Under the pieces are notes generated by a model. The model worked only from the letters and a program-made list of their open reading frames with translations. It was not told where the DNA came from and ran no database searches. The position numbers and the translations under genes are program-made. From Roseococcus sp. (GTDB taxonomy: Bacteria; Pseudomonadota; Alphaproteobacteria; Acetobacterales; Acetobacteraceae): a stretch of 46,192 nucleotides of DNA. The stretch is taken from assembly GCF_019747315.1 (NCBI RefSeq), contig NZ_JAIEQY010000217.1, forward strand, positions 1 through 46,192. The letters run 5' to 3'. Position 1 is the stretch's first letter; each line of letters starts with the position of its first letter. Of this stretch, positions 26,056 through 34,348 are shown piece by piece.

Positions 26056-27629
26056 GGAACCGGCCGGATTTCCGTCGCCATCGTGTATTGATCACCGCGC
26101 GGTGTCAGGCGCAGGCCCCGCCGCACGCCCCAGGTCGAGCGCATGAAGAAGATGGGCAGCAGCGCCTGGTTCTCGATGGCGAAGCGCACCGCCTGTTGCG
26201 TGGCGGCCTCGCGCGCCGCGTCATCGAAAGTGCTGTCCGCCACATCCAGCAGCCGGTCCATCTCCGGGTTGGAATAGCGCGTGCGGTTCCAGCCGCCATG
26301 GGCGCGGGCCGCGTTGGGCGTGCGCACCAGCGCCGTCAGCCCCTCGCTCGCCAACCCGCTGGAGGAGCCGAAGATGGAGAGATGCGCACTCAGCTCCGGC
26401 ACGCCGCTCGGCAGCAGCGTGGCGCTGCGGCGGAGATAGATGGGCATGGGCAGCGCCTCAATGGTGGTGCGGATGCCCACCGCCGTCAGCATCTGCGCGA
26501 TGGCCTGGCAGGTGCGGCTGTCGCCCGCGAAGCGGTCCTGCGTGCAATGCAGGTTGAGGTTGAAGCCCTGCGGCAGCCCCGCCTCGGCCAGCAGGCGGCG
26601 GGAGAGGGCGGGGTCGAAGGCCGGCAGCTGGATGCTCGGGTCATGGCCGATGAAGCCGGGGGCGGCCACCTGGTTGGCCGGCGTGGCACCGCCTTCCATG
26701 ACGCGCTCGGCCAGCGCCCGGCGGTTGATGGCGTGGGTCATGGCCTGGCGCACGCGCTGGTCGCGCAGCGGGTTCGCGGCCAGGGGCTGGCCATCGGCGC
26801 CCGTGGCGTTGGGGATGCTGGCGCTCATGCTGTCGAGGTAGAAATAATGGGTGAAGATGCTGTCGCCCGAGACCAGCTGCGTGCGGCTGTCATTCTGGAT
26901 GCGCTCATGCAGGCCCGATGGGACGGTATCAATCACATCCACATCGCCGGCCAGCAGGGCAGCGACGCGCGCGCTGTCATTGGAGATGAAGCGATAGGTC
27001 ACGCGCGCCCAGGGCTCGGCCGGGCCGCGCCAATTGGGGCTGCGCTCCAGCACCACATCCTGGTTGGGCGTCCAGCGGATCCAGCGATAGGGGCCGGTGC
27101 CGAGCGCCGCGCGGCCGCCGTTGAAATCGGCCTCGCTCGCATCCGTCGCGCCGCGCTCGCTCAGGATGGCGATGGCGACGAGGAAATGCGGCTGCAAGGG
27201 CGTGGGCACGCGGGTCGTCACGCGCAGCGTCCGCGCATCCACCACCTCGATCGCCGTGATGTTGCGCACGGCACTGGCATAGGTGCGCGGACCCTGCGCG
27301 GCCTGGGCGCGGCGGATGGAGAAGGCGACATCACTCGCCGTCAGCGGGCTGCCATCATGGAAATTCACGCCCGGGCGCAAGCGGAACTCCCAGGTCAGCG
27401 GATCAATCGCCCGCCAGGATTCCGCGAGCCCCGCCTCGGCGCGCAGCTGCGCGTTCTGGGTCAGCAGCGTCTCGAAGACATGCAGCTGCACATTGCGATT
27501 GGGCGTGAAGGTGAGGTGCGGGTCGGCACTGTCCACCGCGGCCTTCATGCCGATGCGCAAATTCTGCGCCGCCGCCGGCTGCATGGCCAGCAGCAAGGCC
27601 ACCAATGCCCCGTATCGCATATGCGTCAT
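26052..27629 (-). CDS. ABC transporter substrate-binding protein (DppA/OppA family)
   Basis: A 525-residue periplasmic binding protein of SBP family 5 (peptide/nickel/opine class). Signal peptide over the first 22 residues (MTHMRYGALVALLLAMQPAAAQ). Family blocks: LTWEFRLRPGVNFHDGSPLT, GTGPYRWIRWTPNQDVVLER, DVDVIDTVPSG, DQRVRQAMTHAINRRALAER and SRRLLAEAGLPQGF. ATG 27629 is chosen because GGAGGA lies 6 bases upstream; the ATG at 27620 is too far from it. No permease or ATPase genes are in the window. Overlap with the LLM gene suggests a shared substrate. Confidence 0.93.
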   Translation of the reverse strand: MTHMRYGALVALLLAMQPAAAQNLRIGMKAAVDSADPHLTFTPNRNVQLHVFETLLTQNAQLRAEAGLAESWRAIDPLTWEFRLRPGVNFHDGSPLTASDVAFSIRRAQAAQGPRTYASAVRNITAIEVVDARTLRVTTRVPTPLQPHFLVAIAILSERGATDASEADFNGGRAALGTGPYRWIRWTPNQDVVLERSPNWRGPAEPWARVTYRFISNDSARVAALLAGDVDVIDTVPSGLHERIQNDSRTQLVSGDSIFTHYFYLDSMSASIPNATGADGQPLAANPLRDQRVRQAMTHAINRRALAERVMEGGATPANQVAAPGFIGHDPSIQLPAFDPALSRRLLAEAGLPQGFNLNLHCTQDRFAGDSRTCQAIAQMLTAVGIRTTIEALPMPIYLRRSATLLPSGVPELSAHLSIFGSSSGLASEGLTALVRTPNAARAHGGWNRTRYSNPEMDRLLDVADSTFDDAAREAATQQAVRFAIENQALLPIFFMRSTWGVRRGLRLTPRGDQYTMATEIRPVP

Positions 27630-27670
27630 CAACTTCCTCCGCGCGGATTTCCACAGGATGACACGCCGGG

Positions 27671-27685
27671 GTGGCCTTGCGCCAC
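27671..27685. promoter_or_regulatory. Inverted repeat GTGGC-N5-GCCAC in the divergent gap
   Basis: One of two inverted repeats with the same 5-base arms in the 141-base gap between the divergent binding-protein and LLM genes. It may be an operator for a regulator controlling both sides. In GC-rich DNA such short arms can arise by chance. Confidence 0.3.
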
Positions 27686-27714
27686 AAGCCCAAAGCCGGG
27701 CCAGATATCGCCCA

Positions 27715-27727
27715 GTGGCATGGCCAC
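27715..27727. promoter_or_regulatory. Inverted repeat GTGGC-N3-GCCAC in the divergent gap
   Basis: The second repeat with the same arms as 27671-27685, 44 bases from it start to start and 43 bases before the LLM start codon. The shared arm sequence is the only argument for a common binding protein. Confidence 0.3.
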
Positions 27728-27770
27728 GCCCAGGAAGCGGGCGCCCCCGCCAGCAAGGAGACCGGCTTTG

Positions 27771-29084
27771 ATGCAAACCCCGCCACGCCAGATGCATCTG
27801 GGCGTCTTCGTCCTCGGCACCGGCAACCACATCGCCGGCTGGCGCTATCCGGGGGCGGCCGACAGCTTCCAGAGCCTGCCCGTCATCCAGGAGATCGCCC
27901 GCATCGCCGAGCGCGGCAAGTTCGACCTGCTGTTTCTCGGCGACAGCCTGGTGGCCGGCGTGAATGACCACCCCTCCTTCACCGCGCGCTTCGAGCCGCT
28001 CACCATGCTGGCGGCCCTGGCCGCGACGACGACGCATCTGGGCCTCGGCGCCACCTCCTCCACCACCTATGGCGAGCCCTATTCCGTGGCGCGCGCCTTT
28101 GCCTCGCTGGACCATCTGAGCGGCGGGCGGGCGGCGTGGAATGCCGTCACCTCCTCCGGCGCCAAGGCGGCAGCGAATTTCGGACGCGAGCATCCGCGCC
28201 ATTCCGCGCGCTACGAAGTGGCGGAGGAATTCGTGGATGTGGTGCGCGGGCTGTGGGATTGCTGGGATGATGGCGCCATCATCGCCGACCACACCACCGG
28301 GCAATACATCAATCCGGACAAGGTGCGGGAGCTGAACCACAAGGGCGAATTCTTCCAGGTGAAGGGGCCGCTCAATATCGGCCGCTGCCCACAGGGCCAG
28401 CCCATCATCCTCCAGGCCGGAAGCTCCGAACCCGGCCTCGCGCTGGCCGCGCGCACGGCGGATGTGGTGTTTTCCGTGGTGCAGGATCTCGACGAAGCCA
28501 AGCTTGCCTATCGCGCGCTGAAGGACCTCCTGCCGAAATATGGCCGCGTGGAATCCGACGTCGCGCTGCTGCCCGGCGTGATGCCGGTGATCGGCGCCAC
28601 AGACGCGGAAGCGCGGGAGAAGCTGAACGTGCTGCAAGGCTTCGTCACCGGCAGCAATGCCGCCACGCTCCTCTCGCAGCGGCTTGGCGTGGATGTCTCG
28701 GGCTTGCCGCTGGATGAGCTGGTGCCGGACCTGCCTTTGCCCGACAGCTCGCACGGCTTTGCCCGCACCATGCTGGCCAAGGCCAAGCGCGAGCGGATGA
28801 CCTGGCGTGACCTGCACAACCTGACCGGCGCCGCCCGCGGCCATTGGGTGATCTGCGGCACGCCCGAGAGCATCGCCGATACGCTGGAGCTGTGGTTCCA
28901 CGAGAAGGCCGCGGATGGCTTCAACATCCTGCCGCCCTATTTCCCCGGCGGTTTCGATGATTTCGTGGACCAGGTGGTGCCCATCCTCCAGGCCCGGGGC
29001 CTCTTCCGGCGCGACTATTCCGGGACCATGCTGCGCGACCATCTGGGCCTGGCGCGACCGCCAAACAGGCTCTTCGCGGGATAG
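27771..29084 (+). CDS. LLM-class flavin-dependent monooxygenase (NtaA/SnaA/DszA type)
   Basis: A 437-residue relative of the LLM oxidoreductase at 24724. Motifs: MHLGVFVLGTGNHIAGWRYP, AERGKFDLLFLGDSL, TTYGEPYSVARAFASLDHLS, RAAWNAVTSSG, RYEVAEEFVDVVRGLWDCWD, FFQVKGPLNIGRCPQGQPII and QAGSSEPGLALAARTADVVF. The AAGGAG about 11 bases upstream sets the start. It is followed after 8 bases by an MFS transporter gene. The two LLM enzymes are diverged and stand on either side of a shared control region, so they may act on related substrates. Confidence 0.92.
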   Translation: MQTPPRQMHLGVFVLGTGNHIAGWRYPGAADSFQSLPVIQEIARIAERGKFDLLFLGDSLVAGVNDHPSFTARFEPLTMLAALAATTTHLGLGATSSTTYGEPYSVARAFASLDHLSGGRAAWNAVTSSGAKAAANFGREHPRHSARYEVAEEFVDVVRGLWDCWDDGAIIADHTTGQYINPDKVRELNHKGEFFQVKGPLNIGRCPQGQPIILQAGSSEPGLALAARTADVVFSVVQDLDEAKLAYRALKDLLPKYGRVESDVALLPGVMPVIGATDAEAREKLNVLQGFVTGSNAATLLSQRLGVDVSGLPLDELVPDLPLPDSSHGFARTMLAKAKRERMTWRDLHNLTGAARGHWVICGTPESIADTLELWFHEKAADGFNILPPYFPGGFDDFVDQVVPILQARGLFRRDYSGTMLRDHLGLARPPNRLFAG

Positions 29085-29092
29085 GGGGAAGC

Positions 29093-30283
29093 ATGCGCTG
29101 GGGGCGCGAGACGAATATCCTGCTGCTGGCGCTGGGCGCCATGTTCGTGCAGCAGAGCTTCGCCTCGCTCGGCCGCAGCCTGCCCAGTGTCATCGCGCCC
29201 GCCATCATCACCGACCTCGGCATCGATGCCGCCTGGGTGGGTGTCTATGTCAGCCTGATCGCGGTCTCGGCGCTGGCCTTCCAGCTCGGCTGCGGCAGCT
29301 TCATCATCCGCTACGGCGCCCTGCGGATGAGCCAGATTGCGCTGGTGCTGCTGGCGCTGGGCCTGTTTGCGGCCTCCTCCGGATGGATCGTGCTGCTGGC
29401 GCTTTCGGCCATCATCGGCGGTGGTGGCTCGGCGATCTCCACCCCGGCCAGTTCGCATCTGCTGGGCCGCTATTCACCGCCGAAATACGCGCCGCTGGTG
29501 TTCTCGGTGAAGCAGACCGCGGTGCCGGCCGGGCTGCTGCTGGCCGGCCTCGCCGGGCCTGCCATCACCTATTGGGGCGGTTGGCAGCTGGCGCTGGATG
29601 TCGCCGCCATCTCCTGCCTCGTCTTCGCGCTGCTGCTGCAACCCACGCGGCGCGAATTCGATTCCGACCGCGTGCCAAGCCGGCGCTTCCACCTCTCGGA
29701 CTTCAAGACCACCATCACCGCGGTGATCGCAACGCCGGAGCTGCGCAACCTCTCCTTCGCCTGCTTCGCCTTCAACGGCTTGCAGACGGTCTTCACCTCC
29801 TACTTCATCCTCTACCTCGTGGATCTCGGGCAGAGCCTCGCGCTGGCGGGCTTCATCTTCGCCGTGGCGATGTTCGTGGCGGTGCCCTGCCGCATCTTCT
29901 GGGGGTGGCTGGGCAGCACCATGGTGACGCCGCGCGCGATGATGGGCGGCCTGGCGCTGGGCATGGCGGCGAGCACGCTGGTGATGGGCTTCTACGGCCC
30001 CTCCTGGCCGGTCTTCCTGATCGGGCTGACGGCCAGCATCCTCAGCGCCACCGCCATGTCCTGGCATGGCGTGCTGCTGGCCGAGGCCGCGCGGCTGGCA
30101 CCGCCGGGCATGCGCGGCGGTGCGACGGGGGGCGTGCTCTCCTTCGGGCAATTGGGCGGGCTCCTGCTGCCGCTGATCTATGCGCTGCTGCTCTGGACCA
30201 CCGGCAGCCATGGGCTGGGCTTTGCGGTCTGCGGGCTGCCGGCGCTGGTGGTGGGTATCGTTCTTTCGCGCAAAGCCGCCTGA
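29093..30283 (+). CDS. MFS transporter
   Basis: A 396-residue inner-membrane protein with about 12 helices. Features: an N-terminal MFVQQSFASLGRSLPSVIAP helix and IIRYGALRMSQIAL in the loop 2-3 position (a weak form of the GxLxDxxGRR motif). A central loop (LLQPTRREFDSDRVPSRRF) separates the two halves, and GVLSFGQLGGLLLPLIYALL lies near the C-terminus. It resembles the cyanate/nitrate-like permease branch but has no diagnostic motif for substrate. It sits in the LLM-MFS-ABC-amidohydrolase series. Confidence 0.9.
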   Translation: MRWGRETNILLLALGAMFVQQSFASLGRSLPSVIAPAIITDLGIDAAWVGVYVSLIAVSALAFQLGCGSFIIRYGALRMSQIALVLLALGLFAASSGWIVLLALSAIIGGGGSAISTPASSHLLGRYSPPKYAPLVFSVKQTAVPAGLLLAGLAGPAITYWGGWQLALDVAAISCLVFALLLQPTRREFDSDRVPSRRFHLSDFKTTITAVIATPELRNLSFACFAFNGLQTVFTSYFILYLVDLGQSLALAGFIFAVAMFVAVPCRIFWGWLGSTMVTPRAMMGGLALGMAASTLVMGFYGPSWPVFLIGLTASILSATAMSWHGVLLAEAARLAPPGMRGGATGGVLSFGQLGGLLLPLIYALLLWTTGSHGLGFAVCGLPALVVGIVLSRKAA

Positions 30284-30350
30284 GCGCTGGACAAGGCGGC
30301 AAAGCGCCTCGCATGCTGCGCACTCCGCTTGCGCGAGGAGATCCTGGATC

Positions 30351-31934
30351 ATGCAACGTCGTTCCCTGATGCAGGCGGGGCTCGCCGCATCGCTCGCCGC
30401 ACCCGCCGCCACCCGCGCGCAATCCGCGACAACGCTGCGCTTCATCCCGCAGCAGGACCTCATCGTCCTCGATCCCGTCACCACCACCGCCTACATCACG
30501 CGCAACCATGGCTACATGGTCTTCGACACGCTCTACGGCATGGATGGCCGCTTCCAGGCGACGCCGCAGATGGTGGACGGCCACACCATCGAGAATGACG
30601 GCAAGCTGTGGAACCTGCGCCTGCGCGACAATCTCTGGTTCCATGACGGCACGCCGGTGCTGGCCAAGGATTGCGTCGCCAGCATCCGGCGCTGGGCGCG
30701 GCGCGACCCCTTCGGCGTCACCCTCATGCAAGCGACGGACGAGCTCTCCGCGCCCGATGACAAGACGATCCGCTTCCGCCTGAAGCGCCCCTTCCCGCTG
30801 CTGCCCATCGCCCTCGGCAAGGCCTCGGTTCCGGTCTGCGCCATGATGCCGGAGCGGCTGGCCAACACCGACCCCTTCCAGCAGGTGCCGGAGATGGTCG
30901 GCAGCGGCCCCTTCCGCTTCAAGGCGGATGAGCGCGTGGCGGGTGCCAAGATCGTCTACACGAAGTTCGAGCGCTACGTGCCCCGCAGCACCGGCACGCC
31001 GAGCTGGACCGCCGGCCCCAAGGTGGTTCACTTCGACCGCATCGAGTGGAACTCGATGCCCGATGCCTCCACCGCCAATTCGGCGATGCTGAACAATGAG
31101 CAGGATTGGCAGGAATACGCCTCGCTCAACCATCTCTCCATGCTGCGCCGGGCGCGCAACCTGCGCATGCAGAACCTGGACCCGACGGGCTATGTCTCCA
31201 TGCTCCGGGTCAATCACCTGCAGGCTCCGTTCAACAACCCGGCCATCCGCCGCGCCCTCTGGGGAGCGATTGACCAGACGGCCTGCATGCATGCATTGGT
31301 CGGGCCTACGGAGACGAGCCTCTATCACGTGCCGCTCGGCTTCTTCGCGCCCAATACGCCCATGGCCTCGGAGGTCGGGCTCGATCCGCTGCGCGGCCCG
31401 CGCGACATGGCCGCCGTGCAGCGCGCCCTGCGCGAGGCGGGCTACCGGGGCGAGACGGTGCTGCTGATGATCCCGAGCAATTCCGCCTCGCTCGCCCTGC
31501 AAGGCGAGGTGATGGCCGATACGCTCAAGCGCGCCGGCATGAATGTCGAGGTCTATGCGGTGGAGTTCAACGCCATGCTGCAACGGCGCAACCGCCGCGG
31601 TCCCGTCAGCGAGGGCGGCTGGAGCGCCTTTGTCACCAACTGGTCCGGCTCCGATTGGCTGAGCCCGGCCGGGCATATCGCGCTGCGCGGCAATGGCGAG
31701 GCGGGCTATGCCGGCTGGGCCACGATGCCCCGCATCGAGGCGCTGCGCGAAGCCTGGTTCACCGCCCCGGACGAGGCCGCGCAACAGGCCATCTGCCGCG
31801 ACATCCAGCTCGAAGCCATGCGGGAGGTGCCCTATTACCCGCTGGGCCAGGTGATGCAGCCCACCGTCTTCCGTTCCAACCTCACGGGTGTTATGGAAGG
31901 CTTCTCCACCTTCTGGAATGTGCGGCGCGCATGA
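30351..31934 (+). CDS. ABC transporter substrate-binding protein (DppA/OppA family)
   Basis: A 527-residue periplasmic binding protein of SBP family 5. The leader is Tat-like (MQRRSLMQAGLAASLAAPAA, then ATRAQ). Blocks: KLWNLRLRDNLWFHDGTPVL, VASIRRWARRDPFG, MVGSGPFRFKADERVAGAKI, NNPAIRRALWGAIDQTACMH, and a C-terminal EVPYYPLGQVMQPT. GAGGAG lies 10 bases before ATG 30351. It overlaps the downstream amidohydrolase by ATGA, arguing that this enzyme acts on the imported compound. No cognate permease is visible. Confidence 0.93.
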   Translation: MQRRSLMQAGLAASLAAPAATRAQSATTLRFIPQQDLIVLDPVTTTAYITRNHGYMVFDTLYGMDGRFQATPQMVDGHTIENDGKLWNLRLRDNLWFHDGTPVLAKDCVASIRRWARRDPFGVTLMQATDELSAPDDKTIRFRLKRPFPLLPIALGKASVPVCAMMPERLANTDPFQQVPEMVGSGPFRFKADERVAGAKIVYTKFERYVPRSTGTPSWTAGPKVVHFDRIEWNSMPDASTANSAMLNNEQDWQEYASLNHLSMLRRARNLRMQNLDPTGYVSMLRVNHLQAPFNNPAIRRALWGAIDQTACMHALVGPTETSLYHVPLGFFAPNTPMASEVGLDPLRGPRDMAAVQRALREAGYRGETVLLMIPSNSASLALQGEVMADTLKRAGMNVEVYAVEFNAMLQRRNRRGPVSEGGWSAFVTNWSGSDWLSPAGHIALRGNGEAGYAGWATMPRIEALREAWFTAPDEAAQQAICRDIQLEAMREVPYYPLGQVMQPTVFRSNLTGVMEGFSTFWNVRRA

Positions 31935-33511
31935 GCCCGCGTGACACGGCGCTGGCCTATATCAGCGCGAATGAGCCCCGCTTCTCGGAATTCTGCCAGC
32001 GCATCTGGGCGCATGCGGAACCCGCCTGGCGCGAATACAAATCCGCGCGCGACTATGTGGAGTTGCTCCGCGCCGAGGGTTTTTCCGTCGAGGCCGGATC
32101 GGGTGGCATGCCCACCGCCTTCGTGGCGACATGGGGCAGCGGCAAGCCGGTGCTGGCGGGCTTCTCGGAGTATGACGCGGTGCCCGGCAATTCGCAGCAG
32201 GTGGTGCCGCGCGAAGCCCCGCGCGAGGGCGTACACCCCTATGCCGCCGGCCACACCGACCCGCATTCGGTGCTGGGCACCGCCTCCCTCGTCGCCATGC
32301 TCGGCGCCAAGGCTGCCATGGAGAAACACGGCATCGCCGGCACGCTGAAGCTGTTCGGCGAGCCGGCCGAGAAGGTCTGCGGCTCCAAGCCCGTGCATGC
32401 GGCGAAGGGCTATTACAACGACCTCGACGCCGCAGTGGTCTGGCATCCCTGGCCGTCCAACACCGTCACCTCCGACACGCAATTCGGCGCCTATTGGTCC
32501 TGCGTGATCACCTTCGAGGCGGCGGACCCGGAGAACTGGATCGACCCCACGCTCGTGCCCATCGAGGGCGCGCACGCCAATGCGCGCTGCCCCGGCGCGC
32601 TGGATGCGATGTGCCTGATGTACACCACGACCAAGTACACCAAGGAGGCGATGTTCCCGCATGCCGGCTCCTGGACGCTGAATGAATTCGTCCTGGGTGA
32701 TGGGGGCGCGACCTCGGACAACCTGGCGCCGCGCTTCTCGCAGATCCAGTATTCCTGGCGCGCCTCCAACCTCGGCATCCAGGAGCAGATCTGGCGCGTG
32801 CTGGCCAATAATGCGCGGCATGCGGCGGCCAGCACCGGCTGCCGCGCCTTCGTGCGCTGGGTGACCAAGACCCGCGTGGGCCTGCCCAACCAGGTGATGA
32901 CGGACCTCACCTGGAAGAACCTGCAAGCCGTGGGCGCGCCGGTCTATGACGAAGCCGCGCTGGAATTCGGCCGCGAGATCCAGCGCAATCTCGGCATTGC
33001 CCCGATGGCGGACCCCTTTATCCCTTCCGCCGCCCGGCTGACCCCGCCCGCGGAGAATGAGGCGAAGCTCCGCGCCGGCCTGCCCGCCTGGCAGAAGCAT
33101 CTCAGCGCCGATGATTATGTGGAGTTCTGCTGGCACGCGCCCACGGTGCGCCTGCTCGCTGCCAGGCCGCGCCTGCGCCCGCCCAGCCCCGGCTTTTCCT
33201 ATCCGAACTGGGCCTATCTCGCCCTCGGCGGCCTGCCCGGCGCGGTGGACCCGGGCATGTTCGTGGCCGCCCGCACCATGGCGCTGACTTATGTGGACCT
33301 GGCGACCGAGCCCGCGACGCTGGCCGCCGCCCAGGCGGAATTCCGCGAGCGCAGCGGCATCGGCACGCCCGCCTGGGTGCCGCCTTTGCTGCCGGCGGAT
33401 TTCGACCCGCCGGTGGACCTCCGCTGGCCGGAATACGTCACCACGGCGCGGGGCGAGGAATGGTGCATGCCGACGCCGCACCAAGGCACCGGCGCGGGCG
33501 AGGCCCTCTGA
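31931..33511 (+). CDS. M20D amidohydrolase (AbgB-like) with altered metal site
   Basis: A 526-residue relative of AbgB, the p-aminobenzoyl-glutamate hydrolase subunit, and other M20D aminoacyl amidohydrolases. Motifs: HAEPAWREYKSA, GFSEYDAVPG, GHTDPHSVLGTASLVA, LKLFGEPAEK, and DAAVVWHPWPSNTV with His172. M20D enzymes normally have GHxCGH and PAEE. Here the metal Cys is Asp110 (GHTDPH) and the second Glu is Lys148 (PAEK), while His112, Glu147 and His172 remain. The enzyme may use a different metal arrangement, as in Asp-liganded M20 dipeptidases, or have lost activity. It is longer than typical members (about 390-480), with an extended C-terminus. The start overlaps the stop of the ABC binding-protein gene. 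Confidence 0.87.
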   Translation: MSPRDTALAYISANEPRFSEFCQRIWAHAEPAWREYKSARDYVELLRAEGFSVEAGSGGMPTAFVATWGSGKPVLAGFSEYDAVPGNSQQVVPREAPREGVHPYAAGHTDPHSVLGTASLVAMLGAKAAMEKHGIAGTLKLFGEPAEKVCGSKPVHAAKGYYNDLDAAVVWHPWPSNTVTSDTQFGAYWSCVITFEAADPENWIDPTLVPIEGAHANARCPGALDAMCLMYTTTKYTKEAMFPHAGSWTLNEFVLGDGGATSDNLAPRFSQIQYSWRASNLGIQEQIWRVLANNARHAAASTGCRAFVRWVTKTRVGLPNQVMTDLTWKNLQAVGAPVYDEAALEFGREIQRNLGIAPMADPFIPSAARLTPPAENEAKLRAGLPAWQKHLSADDYVEFCWHAPTVRLLAARPRLRPPSPGFSYPNWAYLALGGLPGAVDPGMFVAARTMALTYVDLATEPATLAAAQAEFRERSGIGTPAWVPPLLPADFDPPVDLRWPEYVTTARGEEWCMPTPHQGTGAGEAL

Positions 33512-33524
33512 GGGCCAGCCGCGC

Positions 33525-34343
33525 TCACGCCAATCCGCCGGCCCAGCACCAGCCGATGCCGCGCTGGGCGTGCTTCACCTGGCACCACTCGGCGATGCCA
33601 TAGACCCGCTCGCCCGTCTGGAGGGCGAGCACATCCACCTCCTCGCCCGGGGTGAGCTGGAAGAGCCTGGACGCGGCGGAGGAGGCAGCGTCGCGCACAT
33701 TCAGATGCACCCTGGCCGCGCGCATGGTGGCGGGCTGGGGCGCGTCGGTGGCGGCGAAGGCGGCGCCGAAATCCTTGACCGTCCGGACCACATCCGCGAT
33801 CAGCCCGTCATAGCTCTTGCCGATGGCGGTCAGCCCCTGGCTCGGATCGCGCTTCCGCTTGGGGTCCAGCACCTCATGGCCGACGATGCGCCAGCTGGGG
33901 TCGAGGCCATGGGCCACGCAAAGCTTCGCCAGCGTCCAGACATAGCGGCGATAGGTGTCCTCCGGCCGGATCGTGCCGCCATAGCAAAGCTCCACGCCGA
34001 TCGCAGCACTATTGGCATCGGCGCCGAACATCTGGTTGTCGGTCGGGACGCTGTAGAGGACGTGATAGGCGATCTCCGCCGCACTTCCGGCGACGAGGCC
34101 CGAGGGCACCGTCTCGATCACCTCGCGGTCATCCACGAAGAGATGCGCGGAGGAAACCTGGCCGGGCGGCGGGTTCGGGTCGTTCTGGTACCAGCGCGCA
34201 TGGGCGCGCGCGCTGGCCCCCGGATTGCCCGTGTCATGCGCGACAAGGAAGACCATCTTCTGGATCTTCGCACCCGGGCGGCGCTTGGAGCCGAGCGGCG
34301 CCAGCTCGGGGATGACGGTGAAGCTGTCGGGCTGGAGTTTCAT
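33525..34343 (-). CDS. N-acetylmuramoyl-L-alanine amidase (Amidase_2 fold) with C-terminal SH3-like domain
   Basis: A 272-residue peptidoglycan amidase-like protein. The N-terminal domain (about residues 30-175) has the PGRP/Amidase_2 zinc site: His36 (VAHDTGN), His156 (VGHEVLDP) and Asp166 (KRDPSQG). A C-terminal SH3b-type domain (about 205-272, RVHLNVRDAAS to ERVYGIAEWCQV) probably binds cell wall. No signal peptide is present, so export would need another route, such as the coupled membrane protein. ATG 34343 is used; a GTG at 34352, overlapping the previous stop as GTGA, is also plausible. Confidence 0.85.
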   Translation of the reverse strand: MKLQPDSFTVIPELAPLGSKRRPGAKIQKMVFLVAHDTGNPGASARAHARWYQNDPNPPPGQVSSAHLFVDDREVIETVPSGLVAGSAAEIAYHVLYSVPTDNQMFGADANSAAIGVELCYGGTIRPEDTYRRYVWTLAKLCVAHGLDPSWRIVGHEVLDPKRKRDPSQGLTAIGKSYDGLIADVVRTVKDFGAAFAATDAPQPATMRAARVHLNVRDAASSAASRLFQLTPGEEVDVLALQTGERVYGIAEWCQVKHAQRGIGWCWAGGLA

Positions 34344-34348
34344 GGCGG

